Shown here piece by piece: positions 22,347 through 33,093 of a DNA stretch of 64,000 nt. A model generated the notes under the pieces. The model worked only from the letters and a program-made list of their open reading frames with translations. It was not told where the DNA came from and did no database searches. Position numbers and translations under genes: made by a program. This stretch comes from Lasiosphaeria ovina (taxonomy: Eukaryota > Ascomycota > Sordariomycetes > Sordariales > Lasiosphaeriaceae), in the NCBI GenBank assembly GCA_033439765.1, contig JAULSN010000015.1:62001-126000 (forward strand), given 5' to 3'. Within the stretch, counting starts at the first letter, position 1, and every line of letters starts with the position of its first letter.

Positions 22347-25300
22347 TTAGTCAAAGACGTCGGTAGCGTACCGCTGGTTCCGAATGCTTTCGAACAACTT
22401 GAGGGCGCGCTGCTCCTGGCTGGAGCCGGGCCCGGGCCCGGCATCGCCCGGAATATGATCTTGGCGCTCAAGCGACAGCATCTTGACGAATACCTTCTTG
22501 ACGCGCTCGCCGATACCCCGCGAGCCACAGACAAAGACCTTGGCACCGCGGTCCCACAGCTCCATCAGATCGGCGCGGTCATGCCACAGCCTGTCGTCGA
22601 CGTACCTGCACCGACACGCCTCGCCGACAACGCTGCCGTTGCCGTCGCCAAAGTTGACGCGGCTGTAGGCCCGGCGCACTTCGACGGCACCCATGGCCTG
22701 CCACTTGTCGAGCTCGTCTCGGTAGAGATCGTCGGAGCTGGGGCCGCGGCAGCCGAAGAACAGCAGAGCCGGAGCCAGATTTCGGCCGGCCGCCATCTGG
22801 GCGGCACGCTCCTGCATAAAGCCGCGGAAGGGGGCAATGCCTGTGCCAGCGCAGATGCACACGATAGGCGTCTTGTCGACGTCAGAGGGCAGGTGGAAGG
22901 CGGCGTACGAGAGGCGCACCGATACACGCATCTTGTCGCCCGGCGCCAGCGAGGCCAGGTACGACGACGCGACGCCGACATGCTGCCGGTTCTGGGGATC
23001 GCCAGAGCCGGCTCCTCGAGCACCCAGTACGTCAGCGTTGTGCGCTGGGCATCCCACAGTGGCGATGACGAGATGGAGTACTGCCTCCCGCGCATTGGCG
23101 GCAGCAGTGCCAGGAACGACGAAAACGGCAGGTCAACCGACGGGAACCGGTGCAACAGATCGAGGATGGAAACGCGCTTGGTTGCTGCTTCGGACGTGTA
23201 TAGAGGTCCGGCCAGGGCTTGCAGCTGCTGCTTGGCGGCGTCGTCTTTGGCGGCCTCGTGGAGAGCGAGGATCCCCTATTGGATGGGAACAGGCATTAGC
23301 ATAGCATCTCAACATATCCAAGGTACCAGATGATTAGTTCTAGACTCTGCAGTCAGTACTGACCCTCTTTGTGGCGGGCTGCGCCAGCTCGACGTAATAC
23401 CCGAGCAAGTCGTAGACCGGCACCGACGAGTTGGTGGGTAGCGTAGTCTGTCTGTTGGCTTTAATGGTGATGTAGGCGTCGCGGGCCAGCTGGAACCGCC
23501 GCAGAGCTCGGTCAATACTCTCCTTTGGATTCACAGGCAGCACAGCGAGGTAGTCGCCCGCTTGGTACGCCATGCCGTCGGGCATCTGTATCTCAAGGTG
23601 TCTCTTTGGGGAGCCTCTGGGGCCGGTCAGCGTCTTGGCAGATACGACGGCGGCCTCTCTCACATCTTGGCGGAGAGTCGACGACCGCGGGGCCGAGAAG
23701 TGCACCGAGAGCGCTGACGCAAGCTGGCCTTCGCCATGGGTGGCCTCACCATGGGCGGTCTCTGCTGCGCCATATTTGACCTTCATGGCCGGCCAGAAAA
23801 CGTCGTACTCCCACTGCTCAAAGTCGGCGAACATCTCGCCCTGGGCCGCGTCACTTAGCCCCAAGTCGCAAATGCGCGAGCCACCGCGGGCTCGGATTGT
23901 AGTATCGACGAGCTTGGGGACGCGGTGGAAAGTCTGCGTCCAATCGTGGTGGCCGCAGCCATAGACAGCGTACGACAGGCCGTCAAGCTCGGAGCCCTCG
24001 AGGCTGGTGAGCCAGCCGCAGAACAGTGCCGCATTCCAGTTGTCTGGGAACTCCTTGTTCCGGCGCTCAAAGTTGGCATCCAGCATTCGCTCCGGGTCGA
24101 ACTCGGAGGCCGTCTCTCCAAAGACGCGAGGGTCTAAGTGGGTCTTGGCCAGAAATGCCAGGACAATCTGGTCTTTGGATATGGCGTACTTGCCGCCAAT
24201 CACGTCATCCTTCCTTGCACGCAGGGCAATGATGGGGATGGTGGGACTGAGGCGGAGTGTCTCGCGCAGGACGGCCGACAGGTACGGCAGCTTGTTCATG
24301 TGCTCAGCCCTGATGGGCCCCGTGCCAACAAGGTCGTCGACTTCCTTCTGGGCCCTGCGGTAGGCCCCGGGGTGCTTGATCAGCTGGTAGAAGGCAAAGC
24401 TCAGCATGCCCGACGTGGTCTCGTGGCCGGCGATGAGAAAGGTGATGAGGTTGTCGATGATGCTGTCGTCGCTCAGCTTGCCCCCCGTCTTGGGGTCCAC
24501 GCCGTCCAGCATGGCCGACAAGAGGTCCTTGCGGGCGCTTCCAGCGTCCTCCTTTCGCGACCGGACGACTGCTTGGGCCGTCTCGCGCATCGTCTGGATG
24601 TCGCTCCAGAATCTGTTGGTTGCCTGGCGAAGGATAACATGGTTGGCGATGGCCGGCCTCGGGAAGCGGTTGCCGCTCTCGACGAGAAAGTCGTTCGTGG
24701 CATTGATGAAGGGGTAGAGGTTGTCGTGGTAGTACGAGTTGAAGCGGAAGTTCATCGAGCACAGGGCCAGCGTGTCGAGCGTCAGGCGGGTAAAATTGTC
24801 GCCAGCCATGATGGCCTCCGCGGGACCATGGCGAGCCCATTTCAAGGTCAGCTGGCTCGCCACCTCGTGCATCTCAGCGAATATTCCCTAGATCGACAGG
24901 GGCCCAAAGGCAGGCATGAGAATCCTATGTGCAACGCCCCAGTTGGGCTCCATCTCTCCCGACTCGAGAGAGCGGGCCGTGAAGAGACCGTCGTGCACCG
25001 CGTGGCGGACTTCTTCCACGGGACCTCCGACGCTCTTTTCGAACCTCGACTCGTCGCAGAGCTCGTGGACCAGTGCTTAGGTGCACTAATTCGGTATGCG
25101 TAGGACCCCATCCTAGCGATTAGATCAAGATATTCTGGTTACACGCGCAACCCTCCCGTACCCGGTAATTATTCATTCAAGAGAATTGGCTTGGACATAC
25201 AGCAAACACGATGTTGATGGTGGGAAAGTTCAGTTGGAAGATCTCGCCTGGAAGTTGGAACCGAGTCAGTCCTGCGCTTGAGCCTTGCACTCCAGGTAAT

Positions 25301-25487
25301 GGAGGGGAGGGGGCCTGAGACAGGCAAACAATGGAAGACAAGCAAACCGAGGGACTTAATTACCATACGTGTCGGCAAACTGCAACTGTGAGCCAATGGG
25401 CAATTCGGAATTAATGTCGAAGAGGTTGCCAAGAAGCGGCAGGCCCCAAGGACCTGGGATAGGTGCCAGCTTTTTCTCCTCTGCCAT
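22347..25487 (-). pseudogene. Disabled CYP505-type P450:reductase fusion gene
   Basis: Inferred exons 25487-25364, 25247-25201, 25112-23364 and 23275-22347. The N-terminus (APIPGPWGLPLLGNLFDI), I-helix AGHETTSG, ETLRLSP and PERM segments, FMN-domain YAVYGCGHHDW, FAD-domain RQYSISSSPLW and NADP-domain segments FFGCRGP and KVFVCGSRGIGE identify a self-sufficient fatty-acid-hydroxylase-type P450 like P450foxy. Damage: in-frame stops at 25086-25088 (TAG), 25077-25079 (TAA) and 24888-24890 (TAG). At about 24035 the frame jumps from the P450 segment EFPDNW straight to the FMN segment NAALFCGW, losing the haem-Cys loop and the first half of the flavodoxin domain. A one-base deletion near 22998-23003 shifts frame in the FAD/NADP domain. 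A haem-ligating Cys is absent, so no P450 activity is possible. Confidence 0.9.
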
Positions 25488-26858
25488 GGCTAGGTTTGGC
25501 TTGTCGACGTAGATGTACGTAGACGTGATCCAAACTGGACTGTAATTTACCAAATTCCCAGATCAATCAAGCCCAGAACGAAGCCATGAACTACCTTACC
25601 TTAGTCACTGGGGCGGGCAGCAATGCCCTTGGGATGGACAACTTATACTTGTACAGGGCCGGGGATGTAACTGTCCACAATCCGATCCTGTGCGACTTTG
25701 AACGCTGTTGTGGATTTTCTAGCCTTGAGCCTGGTGCTTGATTGGTTGCGTCGGAACTGGGCCTCCAATATCCAAGACCGTTTTTCCGACCATCTTTTGT
25801 TGACGTCCTAGGTGCAACCGGAAGCTCGCACTAGCTGGCGACCCCAGACATGATAGCGCTCTCGAGCGCCCGACAAAGCCGCGGGTTCTGTAAATGCGGT
25901 ATCCAAAGGTTCCGGAATTCGGCCAACGGGTTTAGTTGAATCCCGTCGTCCCGTTTGCAGGGCTGCAGGGTTGCCATGCTTTAACTCATTGATACTACTA
26001 GACATATTTTGTCTGCCTGGGCAGTAGGACATTTCGTTATCCGGAGGAACCTTTCGAGCTAGTGGATGTCCATCCGGACGGACTTTGGTCCGTTGCCAAT
26101 GACGGCTTGTTTCTTTTGCCCGTTTAGACACGACAAACTAGGTCCAGACATGGAAAATCTCCTAAACAGGTTGCCTAGCGTAGGGTTTGAATGACCTGAT
26201 CTAATTAATGACTAACGGTTTAACTAACTGCATTACCTAGGGTAGGTTATTGTTCAATATTCAATTATATACCCATAGACTATCCGTATGTATAATAGAT
26301 AAAATTGTTGGACGGGGCCGTTTTGTTCGCTCCCCTGGAAATGGCCGAGTTGTTCCTGAAATTAGTAATCTCCTGCTGCGTCATCGACCTTCATTTTGAA
26401 ATTAGGGGCCAAAGTGAGGCCATATGTTAACATCATGTGGCCGCAGGCTCAGATGATCACTACCTCGTTTGCCTGTCCTCAATACAAGGCGTCTCGAGAG
26501 ATCGAGAAGGAAGCCCCGTGTCAGTGCAATGACGCAAGGAGGCATCCGAGGGCCGAGGCCTTGTTTGCGAGCAGCGGCCCTATTTCCAACCATGTCTAAG
26601 GGTATAAATATTCTCCCTGTCTCGGTCCACAAGTGTCGAATTACTTACAACCCAGATCCACGATTCAGTTACCATACGCGCATTGAGTGTCCCGAGGGGA
26701 GAAAAAGAACGCAAACGAACTACTTGTAAAATTGTCAACAAGAATATCCATCGCGATCACTCAACATCGACCTCTACCTCTACTTCTCGTATTCTCATAT
26801 CGTCGTAGTCATTTCTTGCCGACTGGATCTACCTGGTGTGTCTTGCGGTCTGACCGAG
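25488..26858. other. Intergenic region between dead CYP505 and acyltransferase
   Basis: Divergent promoter region. It is moderately AT-rich around 26200-26300 and has a TATA box for the acyltransferase. No supported gene. Confidence 0.5.
26603..26610 (+). promoter_or_regulatory. TATA box of the acyltransferase gene
   Basis: TATAAATA about 250 bases upstream of the acyltransferase ATG, implying a 5' UTR of some 200 bases or a small unrecognised 5' intron. Confidence 0.45.
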
Positions 26859-28325
26859 ATGAATGCACCGTTGAATTCGACGGTCAAGCGATTGTCGTTA
26901 TGGGATCAAGTGGCTCCGCGCAACTACAGCACCAAGGCCCTATGCTTCCCCTTCGACGGGGACGGTCCCGACTCGGAGAAGGCCGAGGAAGCCGCGACAC
27001 ATGTCCGAGCGTCGCTGTCACGACTGGCCAAGCAGCGGCCCGACTTAGCAGGCCGGCTTGAGCTTGACAGCGACGGCGTGCATGTCGTGCTGCGCGAGTC
27101 GCCCGACTTCTCCATTCCATTTACCGTCATGAGAGTGCCTTTCAAGACGAGCTATGCGCAGTTGGCCGCTGACGGGTTTCCCGCCGGCGTCTTTGTCGAC
27201 CCCAGACTCGTGCTGGCAGGTGGCGTGCTAGAAAAGGGCGGCGATCCCGTTCCCGCGTCGCAAGTGCGCGCTCTCTTCATCCAAGGTGGCCTCTTGCTGC
27301 TCATGTCGATGCATCACGCCTACGTCGACGGCGGCGCATTTAGCCAGTTTATCGAGTGCGTTGCGGCGCAGACGACAGGCACCCCGCTTGATGGCCCATC
27401 TAACTACCAGCTAGACTTGATGAGCTTGACTGCTAATAAGGACGACGCCAACAAGCCGTTTGACGAGTTGCTGGCTGGATGCGGCGAGTACATGCTGCTG
27501 CCCGAGCCGACGGGGCCGACGCAGCCATGGATCCCGCCCATGCCTCCCAGCTTCAGCAACGCTGCCAATATCATGAGTGACAACACGGGCACCATCTTTG
27601 TCTTCTCGACCAAGAAGCTCGAGGACTTGTGCTATAGTCTCCGCTGGGCGTCCCTAGACAAGCTAAACTGGAAACCCTCCAAGTACGCAGCACTTGCCGG
27701 GCTGGCGTGGGCCCACGTCGCTCGAGCACGCCTAGCGGCCGATAGGGAGCTAGCCGAGTGCTTTGAGAGCGAGCGCCCGCGGTTCAGCAACCCTGTCAAT
27801 TGGGTGGCCGCCAACAAGGACGAAGCGGCAACCGTGGACGCAAGTTATTTCGGCAATAAGATCACCTGGGCGTCGCACACGGCGGAGTCGACCGGCCAAC
27901 TGATCTCGGCGTGCGGCAACACGGACAAGCTCAGGGCCGTCGTGCGCGGCATCAGCGCGGCCAACTGGGCCGTCGACATGGCGCACGTCGGGCGGCGAAC
28001 AGCCATGTTTGGGGCGGCGCCCGACATCCGGCGCGTCGGGCTCGTCTTCGATCCGCGCGTGCCCCAGAGCCTCGGCTTCAACTCGTGGGCCCACACGGGC
28101 GGCATCAACACAGCATGGGACATACCCGGCCTGCCCGAGCCCAGGTACAAGCCCGACGCCGTCCGGCGCGTCCAGGCATTCTATAGAGCTTCGGGCGGCC
28201 TCATCCAGCCCACGCGCCCCGAGCTGAACCGCTGGGAGCTGTTGCTTATCCTGCCAGCCAGGGCGGTCGAGATACTGCTGGAGGACGGCGAGTGGATGAG
28301 ATGGGTCGACAGGGTGGTTCGTTGA
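26859..28325 (+). CDS. BAHD/trichothecene-acetyltransferase-like acyltransferase (PF02458 type)
   Basis: Single-exon, 488 residues from ATG 26859 (MNAPLNSTVKRL). The catalytic HHxxxDG motif is clear as MHHAYVDGG (His 152-153, Asp 157). The N-terminal part RLSLWDQVAPRNY and the middle part NPVNWVAANK fit the two-lobed acyl-CoA transferase family that acylates hydroxyl or amine groups of fungal secondary metabolites (TRI101-like and others). The plant DFGWG motif is not evident; the corresponding C-terminal region reads FNSWAHTG, and fungal members often diverge here. It sits divergent to the dead CYP505 and may have belonged to the same pathway. The substrate is unknown and the gene looks intact. 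Confidence 0.8.
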   Translation: MNAPLNSTVKRLSLWDQVAPRNYSTKALCFPFDGDGPDSEKAEEAATHVRASLSRLAKQRPDLAGRLELDSDGVHVVLRESPDFSIPFTVMRVPFKTSYAQLAADGFPAGVFVDPRLVLAGGVLEKGGDPVPASQVRALFIQGGLLLLMSMHHAYVDGGAFSQFIECVAAQTTGTPLDGPSNYQLDLMSLTANKDDANKPFDELLAGCGEYMLLPEPTGPTQPWIPPMPPSFSNAANIMSDNTGTIFVFSTKKLEDLCYSLRWASLDKLNWKPSKYAALAGLAWAHVARARLAADRELAECFESERPRFSNPVNWVAANKDEAATVDASYFGNKITWASHTAESTGQLISACGNTDKLRAVVRGISAANWAVDMAHVGRRTAMFGAAPDIRRVGLVFDPRVPQSLGFNSWAHTGGINTAWDIPGLPEPRYKPDAVRRVQAFYRASGGLIQPTRPELNRWELLLILPARAVEILLEDGEWMRWVDRVVR

Positions 28326-28944
28326 CTTTGGAGCAGCGGCGATGTCGTCTGCCGTGGTTTCTTTAGTTATTGGTTTTTAGTTTTTTTTGGTTGGGGGGGG
28401 GGGGCGGATTTGGCGGGTGATTTTGTTTTGTTTGTCTTGTTGTTCACTCATTTTTCTCCTCCTTCCTTCGGCTCTTTGAATTAGGTTTATTACATCTACA
28501 GGCTCACGCCTAACTAAGGTAATTACCTGTACAGTGCCCTAGTCAAGGAATGGCATGTTAGATACCTACCTACCTACCTACCTACTTAGGTATCCATAAT
28601 TAATTACAGCGAATGGATATTGCCATTTGATTCATCATCACGTATCCGCCATACAGCACCCCCTCTAACTTGGGTCGTATCCGCAAGGTGCGAAGGATGG
28701 ATCCAATGGTGCCCGTGAATGCACCGCGACCCTGGCCGCGTAATGCCACCATAGGTAGCAATGGAGACGGTAAGTAGCAGCAAGCTAGGCAGCAGGCTCC
28801 AGCACTTGCCAAGTACTCCATGCACGGATTTATGGTTGGATCCATTTCGCCGTATTCCGTCTCTCCCGCCACCTCCCGTCATTTTCCATTGACGGTTAAT
28901 TACGTGTTTTTCTATTTCTATTTCTATCGTTATTAAATAATCTC
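28326..28944. other. Intergenic region with CCTA microsatellite
   Basis: T- and G-rich 3' flank of the acyltransferase with homopolymer runs (28380-28410), then the CCTA repeat. No gene seen. Confidence 0.5.
28565..28584. repeat. CCTA tetranucleotide microsatellite
   Basis: Five perfect CCTA units flanked by GATA and CTTAGGTATC. It is the purest form of the TACCTA words scattered through the intergenic DNA of this window. Confidence 0.85.
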
Positions 28945-29280
28945 ATGACAAAACACGGGGAAAAGAAACTATTACAGGGTATGGAGTCGGAGTCGGACTC
29001 GGACTTGGACGATATCATCATCATTAGGCGCGACGTGTTCGACTTCAACCCTGATAGCATTCTACCTGAGCCCGAGCAGGTGCTAGACGAGATCCGCTCC
29101 TGGCTTGCTCCGACTGAGTACAATGGCCAGGCCAGCGAACACCAAAAGCATCTGTCTTCGCGCCTCACCAGCACTGGAACTTGGGCCGTGTCGTGCGACG
29201 ACTACTGCGACTGGCACCAGGGCCGCGACCACGGCATCCTCCTGGTCCGAGGCATCCCGGGGGGCTGGGCTGCATGGTAA
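28945..29280 (+). pseudogene. Truncated NACHT/NLR-like gene (ends at the P-loop)
   Basis: Reads 111 residues from ATG 28945. After an acidic start, EIRSWLAPTEYNGQASEHQKH, HLSSRLTSTGTW and DYCDWHQG lead into LLVRGIPGG. This is the stretch that precedes the Walker A motif RGIPGxGKS in many fungal STAND/NACHT proteins, which act in heterokaryon incompatibility and innate-type recognition. Instead of GKS the frame reads WAAW and stops. A run of six Gs at 29259-29264 lies exactly there. Dropping one G restores an Ala-Gly in the loop but still not GKS, and no NACHT or repeat domain follows. It is a 5' relic or a standalone N-terminal fragment. Confidence 0.55.
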
Positions 29281-31116
29281 GCACGTGGACGGCTAAACGG
29301 TAATTCAGGATTTTGCTGGCCTAAATTAGGCTCTGAGTATCTCAGTTGCTAGCAGGTGCCAAAGACCAACAGGTAGGTGCGATGAAAAGTAGGTGGGTGC
29401 GCGTATCAAAGTTCATAAAGAATTCTTCACCTTAGGTGTATACTAACGCTCCGCGAGTTACCCTAATAGTAGCCACAACCCGCAATTAACTGAGGCGCCC
29501 AGTAGTATTTAGCACCATAGCCCGCCCTACGCTTGCTCAAATTCCCTTACCAAGAGGGTGTAGTGTGATAAGAGCCGACAGTTGCAGTAGATGCAGCAGG
29601 CGCAGTAGATCGGCGAGTAACTTGCCGAGATAGCGCTGTGGGCTCTAACGAAGCCACCACTTTCGAGGTTTATTTATAGGGCGCCAAGCCAAGCGATGAT
29701 AGGTCGAGGTTAAAGGTCGATATACCTGGGGGGTTCTGGTCTGAGCCTGAGGATTGTGCCTCCGGTCTGTTTGGTATCGATAGACCGCTACGGCTGACGA
29801 GATCATTACGCTGGTAGCGGCTAACCCAAGTGCGATGTCCCTACTATTAGCGTTGCCTATATTTGCTAAGGTTGTTGGTATAGTTTTAGCTATTTTTAGC
29901 TATTTTAATGCTGGGGCCAGATATGTTGGTAGAATGAAAACGAGAAAATAAAAACCAACAATAGAAAGTAAGTCCGTTAAGGTCTCCTGGCCGATTATTT
30001 ATATGCTATTCCTTTTACGTTCCACGGTATATATACTAAAGCGAAGATATTATCTTCCACCTATTGTAGGAAGATACCCTGTATACGTTTACTCATAAAG
30101 TGAGGCGGACGACGCGATATGGCTAGTCGCTATAGCTTGGCGACTGAAGTTCGGCATTTAAGGTACTAAATTATAGGCCGAGGGTGAGATGAAGTATGCG
30201 GGGAAAACAGAGCAATCAGTTAACAGCAGCCCCGACTGCAGCATCTGTATTCCGAATTTTCGTTCCCTAGATGCTATTCTCAGGCAGCAGCGGGAGCTGC
30301 CTTGCGGCCCGCCTTTACGGCGCGGCCGGAGCGGTCGCGCATGTAGGCATTCTCCTCGTCGAGGGCGGCCCGGATGAAGGCGCACACCGTCTGTACGGTG
30401 CTTGCGGGCACCGCCTCACAGACCTTGTGGCCACGGCGGCAAGGGAAACAATTGGCGCCTAACATAATCAGCAGCGCTAGGGAGTAAAAGGTCCAAGGCC
30501 GAGAGAAAGAATAATAAGGTCAAGCCATCCATTACTGATGGATTAATTCGGGCTTTTAGACGATTTTATGATTCATTGAATTTGCGTTTTTCCAAAATCT
30601 TGTCTATATTTTAACTTCGCCCGTGTCCCAAATTTGTCTTATATCCCAACTTCTTCTATATTAGGTGCTCCAGTAGGTGCCGCGCCTTAAGTACCGCTTA
30701 TGGTGCTTAGTAGATAGATCACGGTTGCGGACGCCAAGCCCATGAAGTAGCGAGGGATACTTTTTTGTTGGAAGGCGGGGGTGGCTCTTGCGTAGTGGCT
30801 CTTTTACAGGAGACAGGCAAATCAATTCGCTCAAAACCCCATCGCTTAGCACAGTTTGACCGGAGAGCAGCGGCCAGTTCTGGCTGTGTTAAGTATTGCT
30901 ACCTCGGTACCTCCCAGCTACAAGTGTATCCTGCAGAGCTTTCCGGAAAGCAACACAGAAACTCAGGACCCCGCATTTGGTTGAAAACAGCACCAAAAGG
31001 ACAAAAGCAACACCATTCAATTGTTCTCAACTAGCTAGCTCTCAACCCCTCGGCAATGGCTACACTGGGAAATCGGGAAACTGACCGTCTTTGGGAAGAC
31101 GCGTGTATCGCTCGCT
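29281..31116. other. AT/TpA-rich region, probable RIP-mutated repeat relic
   Basis: Low-GC sequence rich in TA dinucleotides (especially 29830-30180 and 30540-30660), with no long open frames. It contains a short GC-rich island annotated separately. The base bias fits an old repeat altered by repeat-induced point mutation, but no transposon domain or terminal repeats could be identified. Confidence 0.45.
30280..30465 (-). pseudogene. Short GC-rich coding fragment with a Cys-rich start (hypothetical)
   Basis: A 61-residue frame on the minus strand reading NCFPCRRGHKVCEAVP followed by an Ala/Arg-rich helix. It stands out as a GC-rich, codon-like patch inside AT-rich DNA. The C-x2-C-x6-C start followed by VP looks like a small zinc-knuckle motif seen in anonymous fungal proteins. 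It may be the tail of a larger gene whose other parts have decayed. Confidence 0.3.
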
Positions 31117-33093
31117 CTAGTAATCCAGCACCCTACATTCGGCCGCATGGTCCACCTCACACGAGACATCGCGGCACACGTCGGGCCACGCATCTAAGTT
31201 CACCTCGAGGCTCGTCACGACATGGTCCCCGGTCAGCCGATCCGGGACACTTCTCACATACCGCCCGACCAGTTTCCGCCGTTCCATATCCCAGTCACCA
31301 TCCACCCACGTCCACCTATTCTCAGCCCAGACGACACCATCATCCGCGTTTCTGCCCCTCTCCTCCAGCAGCACCGCTCCTAGCTTGCCGAACAACTCAG
31401 CCTCGGCGTCCCACGCGCCCTCGCGCCACGGCATTCTACGCGCCATCTCGAGCGCCCGCATGCGGATGTCATGGTTACGACATTTGGCGATGACCGGACC
31501 GAGCGTAGATAGAACGCCCATGCCAAAGGTGAAGCGCGCATAGTAGTAGTAGCGGTAGGATCTGCCGGCAGCAGTGGGTTTGGTGGCGGCTTCGACGGCA
31601 AACGCCAGACAGCCCTCCACCAGCGCGAGGAACTCGTCGTCGTACGCGTCCCAGAGCATGTCGGTGGGGTCGAGGCAGCATTGCATGCCGATGGAAAGCA
31701 CGAGGCGGTGCAGCTGCATGAGCCGGATGGCGCGGTTATTAGCCTGGCTGTCGTGGGATGTCGCAGCACGAGCTAGGGCTGCGTCGAGGACGTCTCGCCA
31801 TCGGCCCAGGTGTGACAGGTACCTCTGTTGTTCGTGCAGTAGTGCTGGATCGAGGTCCACGGCGACGCCGACGGGGCGTTGCTGTGTCACTGCTGTGAGC
31901 GCCTGTCCGGTGAAGGCGGAGGCGCGAGCGAAGAATCGGCACCAATCTGCCTGAAGTTGCTTGGTGCTCTGGTGTTCAGCGAGATTTGGTACTGCGTCGT
32001 CGCCTCTGGCCGATGTATCCCAAAGGGCGAGATTTGTCCTTTGTGTCTTCAAAAAGGGGGTCCACCCACCCATGATGGAGAGGAAGGGAAGCATGTATTC
32101 AATGTCGTGGAGATCGTCTTCTTTCCCCGTCCAGCCTCGCGCTTGTGAGTTGAACTGTATTGGGGAGGTGTCCCTACGATATTGCGAGAGAGAGCCTTTC
32201 AAGAGGTGTATTGAGCTCGTTAGTAGGACGTCTACCGTCTCCATGTTTCCCTGCAGCAGCTCAAAGGTAATGAGAAGGATGGTCATGATCAAGACGGCGC
32301 GAGGAGACTGGACCTCGGTGTTCACGTTGGTGTCAACTTGTTTTCGAAACATGGACAGCGCTTCGACGTAATGGCGTAGCCCGGTGCGGTGATTGCTGTT
32401 GACGATGGATTTCGCAGTCCATGGAAACAATGCAGATGGCTTGTTGTTGTTGTTGTTGTTGTTGTTCTTCTTCGTTGAAGGGTTGGGTGATGATGATGCC
32501 ACCACCAGCGAATCCGAGATGCCTTGCGAGAGAGCGGCAATGGCCAACACGGCATGGCGGACGCAGTTGTTGGTCATGGCCTCGCAAAGGACCACCCTGG
32601 TCCAGAAATCAGTGCAGCTGTAGCCCGAAAGGTCGTCCGTAAGCTTGTGGCGGAAGAGATCAAAGTACGGAACTTCTTGTGCGCTGAATTTTCTCGACGA
32701 CGGGCCAGAACGGGGACGGGGATAGGAACTAGGCCGAGGAAGGAGGAATCTGCGCGTGGCTCGGCTTGGGTTTACCAATATATTGGCATCCGTTGGTTTT
32801 GCTTTGGGTTTACAGCTGTTGGACTCGACTGTGGTAAGCTGAGGGGTGGATGGGCCGGTGTCGTGATATCCATCGCAAATAACACGCGCCCTTTGACATT
32901 GCTGACACATTGGCTTGGCTTCATCACACTTGACTCGCCGAATCTTGCAGGTTCTGCAGCCGGTTCGCACCTTGGGCTTGCTTGCACGGGTCCTCTTCTT
33001 GAGTGCCGCCGGGGGTGCTGCTGCGTCGGGATTTTCCGGGGGTTTGGGTGCTATAGCCTGCGGCACTTTCGGAGGAGAGTGTCGGGCACCCAT
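31117..33093 (-). CDS. Zn(II)2Cys6 fungal transcription factor
   Basis: Single-exon, 658 residues from ATG 33093. The binuclear zinc cluster is complete at Cys 46, 49, 56, 63, 66 and 73 (C-x2-C-x6-C-x6-C-x2-C-x6-C), preceded by a basic KKRTRASKPKVRTG stretch. The remainder resembles the fungal-specific transcription factor domain of the PF11951 type (DLFRHKLTDDLSGY, FWTRVVL, HYVEALSMFRKQ, MTILLITFELLQGN). An Asn-rich tract (about residues 210-217) is encoded by an AAC repeat at 32441-32466. It is transcribed divergently from the intact P450, with start codons 474 bases apart. That arrangement is typical of a pathway-specific regulator beside a target gene; the target is inferred. Confidence 0.92.
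   Translation of the reverse strand: MGARHSPPKVPQAIAPKPPENPDAAAPPAALKKRTRASKPKVRTGCRTCKIRRVKCDEAKPMCQQCQRARVICDGYHDTGPSTPQLTTVESNSCKPKAKPTDANILVNPSRATRRFLLPRPSSYPRPRSGPSSRKFSAQEVPYFDLFRHKLTDDLSGYSCTDFWTRVVLCEAMTNNCVRHAVLAIAALSQGISDSLVVASSSPNPSTKKNNNNNNNNKPSALFPWTAKSIVNSNHRTGLRHYVEALSMFRKQVDTNVNTEVQSPRAVLIMTILLITFELLQGNMETVDVLLTSSIHLLKGSLSQYRRDTSPIQFNSQARGWTGKEDDLHDIEYMLPFLSIMGGWTPFLKTQRTNLALWDTSARGDDAVPNLAEHQSTKQLQADWCRFFARASAFTGQALTAVTQQRPVGVAVDLDPALLHEQQRYLSHLGRWRDVLDAALARAATSHDSQANNRAIRLMQLHRLVLSIGMQCCLDPTDMLWDAYDDEFLALVEGCLAFAVEAATKPTAAGRSYRYYYYARFTFGMGVLSTLGPVIAKCRNHDIRMRALEMARRMPWREGAWDAEAELFGKLGAVLLEERGRNADDGVVWAENRWTWVDGDWDMERRKLVGRYVRSVPDRLTGDHVVTSLEVNLDAWPDVCRDVSCEVDHAAECRVLDY

Noticed and set aside
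24138..25103. 321-codon plus-strand open frame antisense to the CYP505 relic
   Set aside because: No recognisable protein; the opposite strand carries clear P450 motifs.
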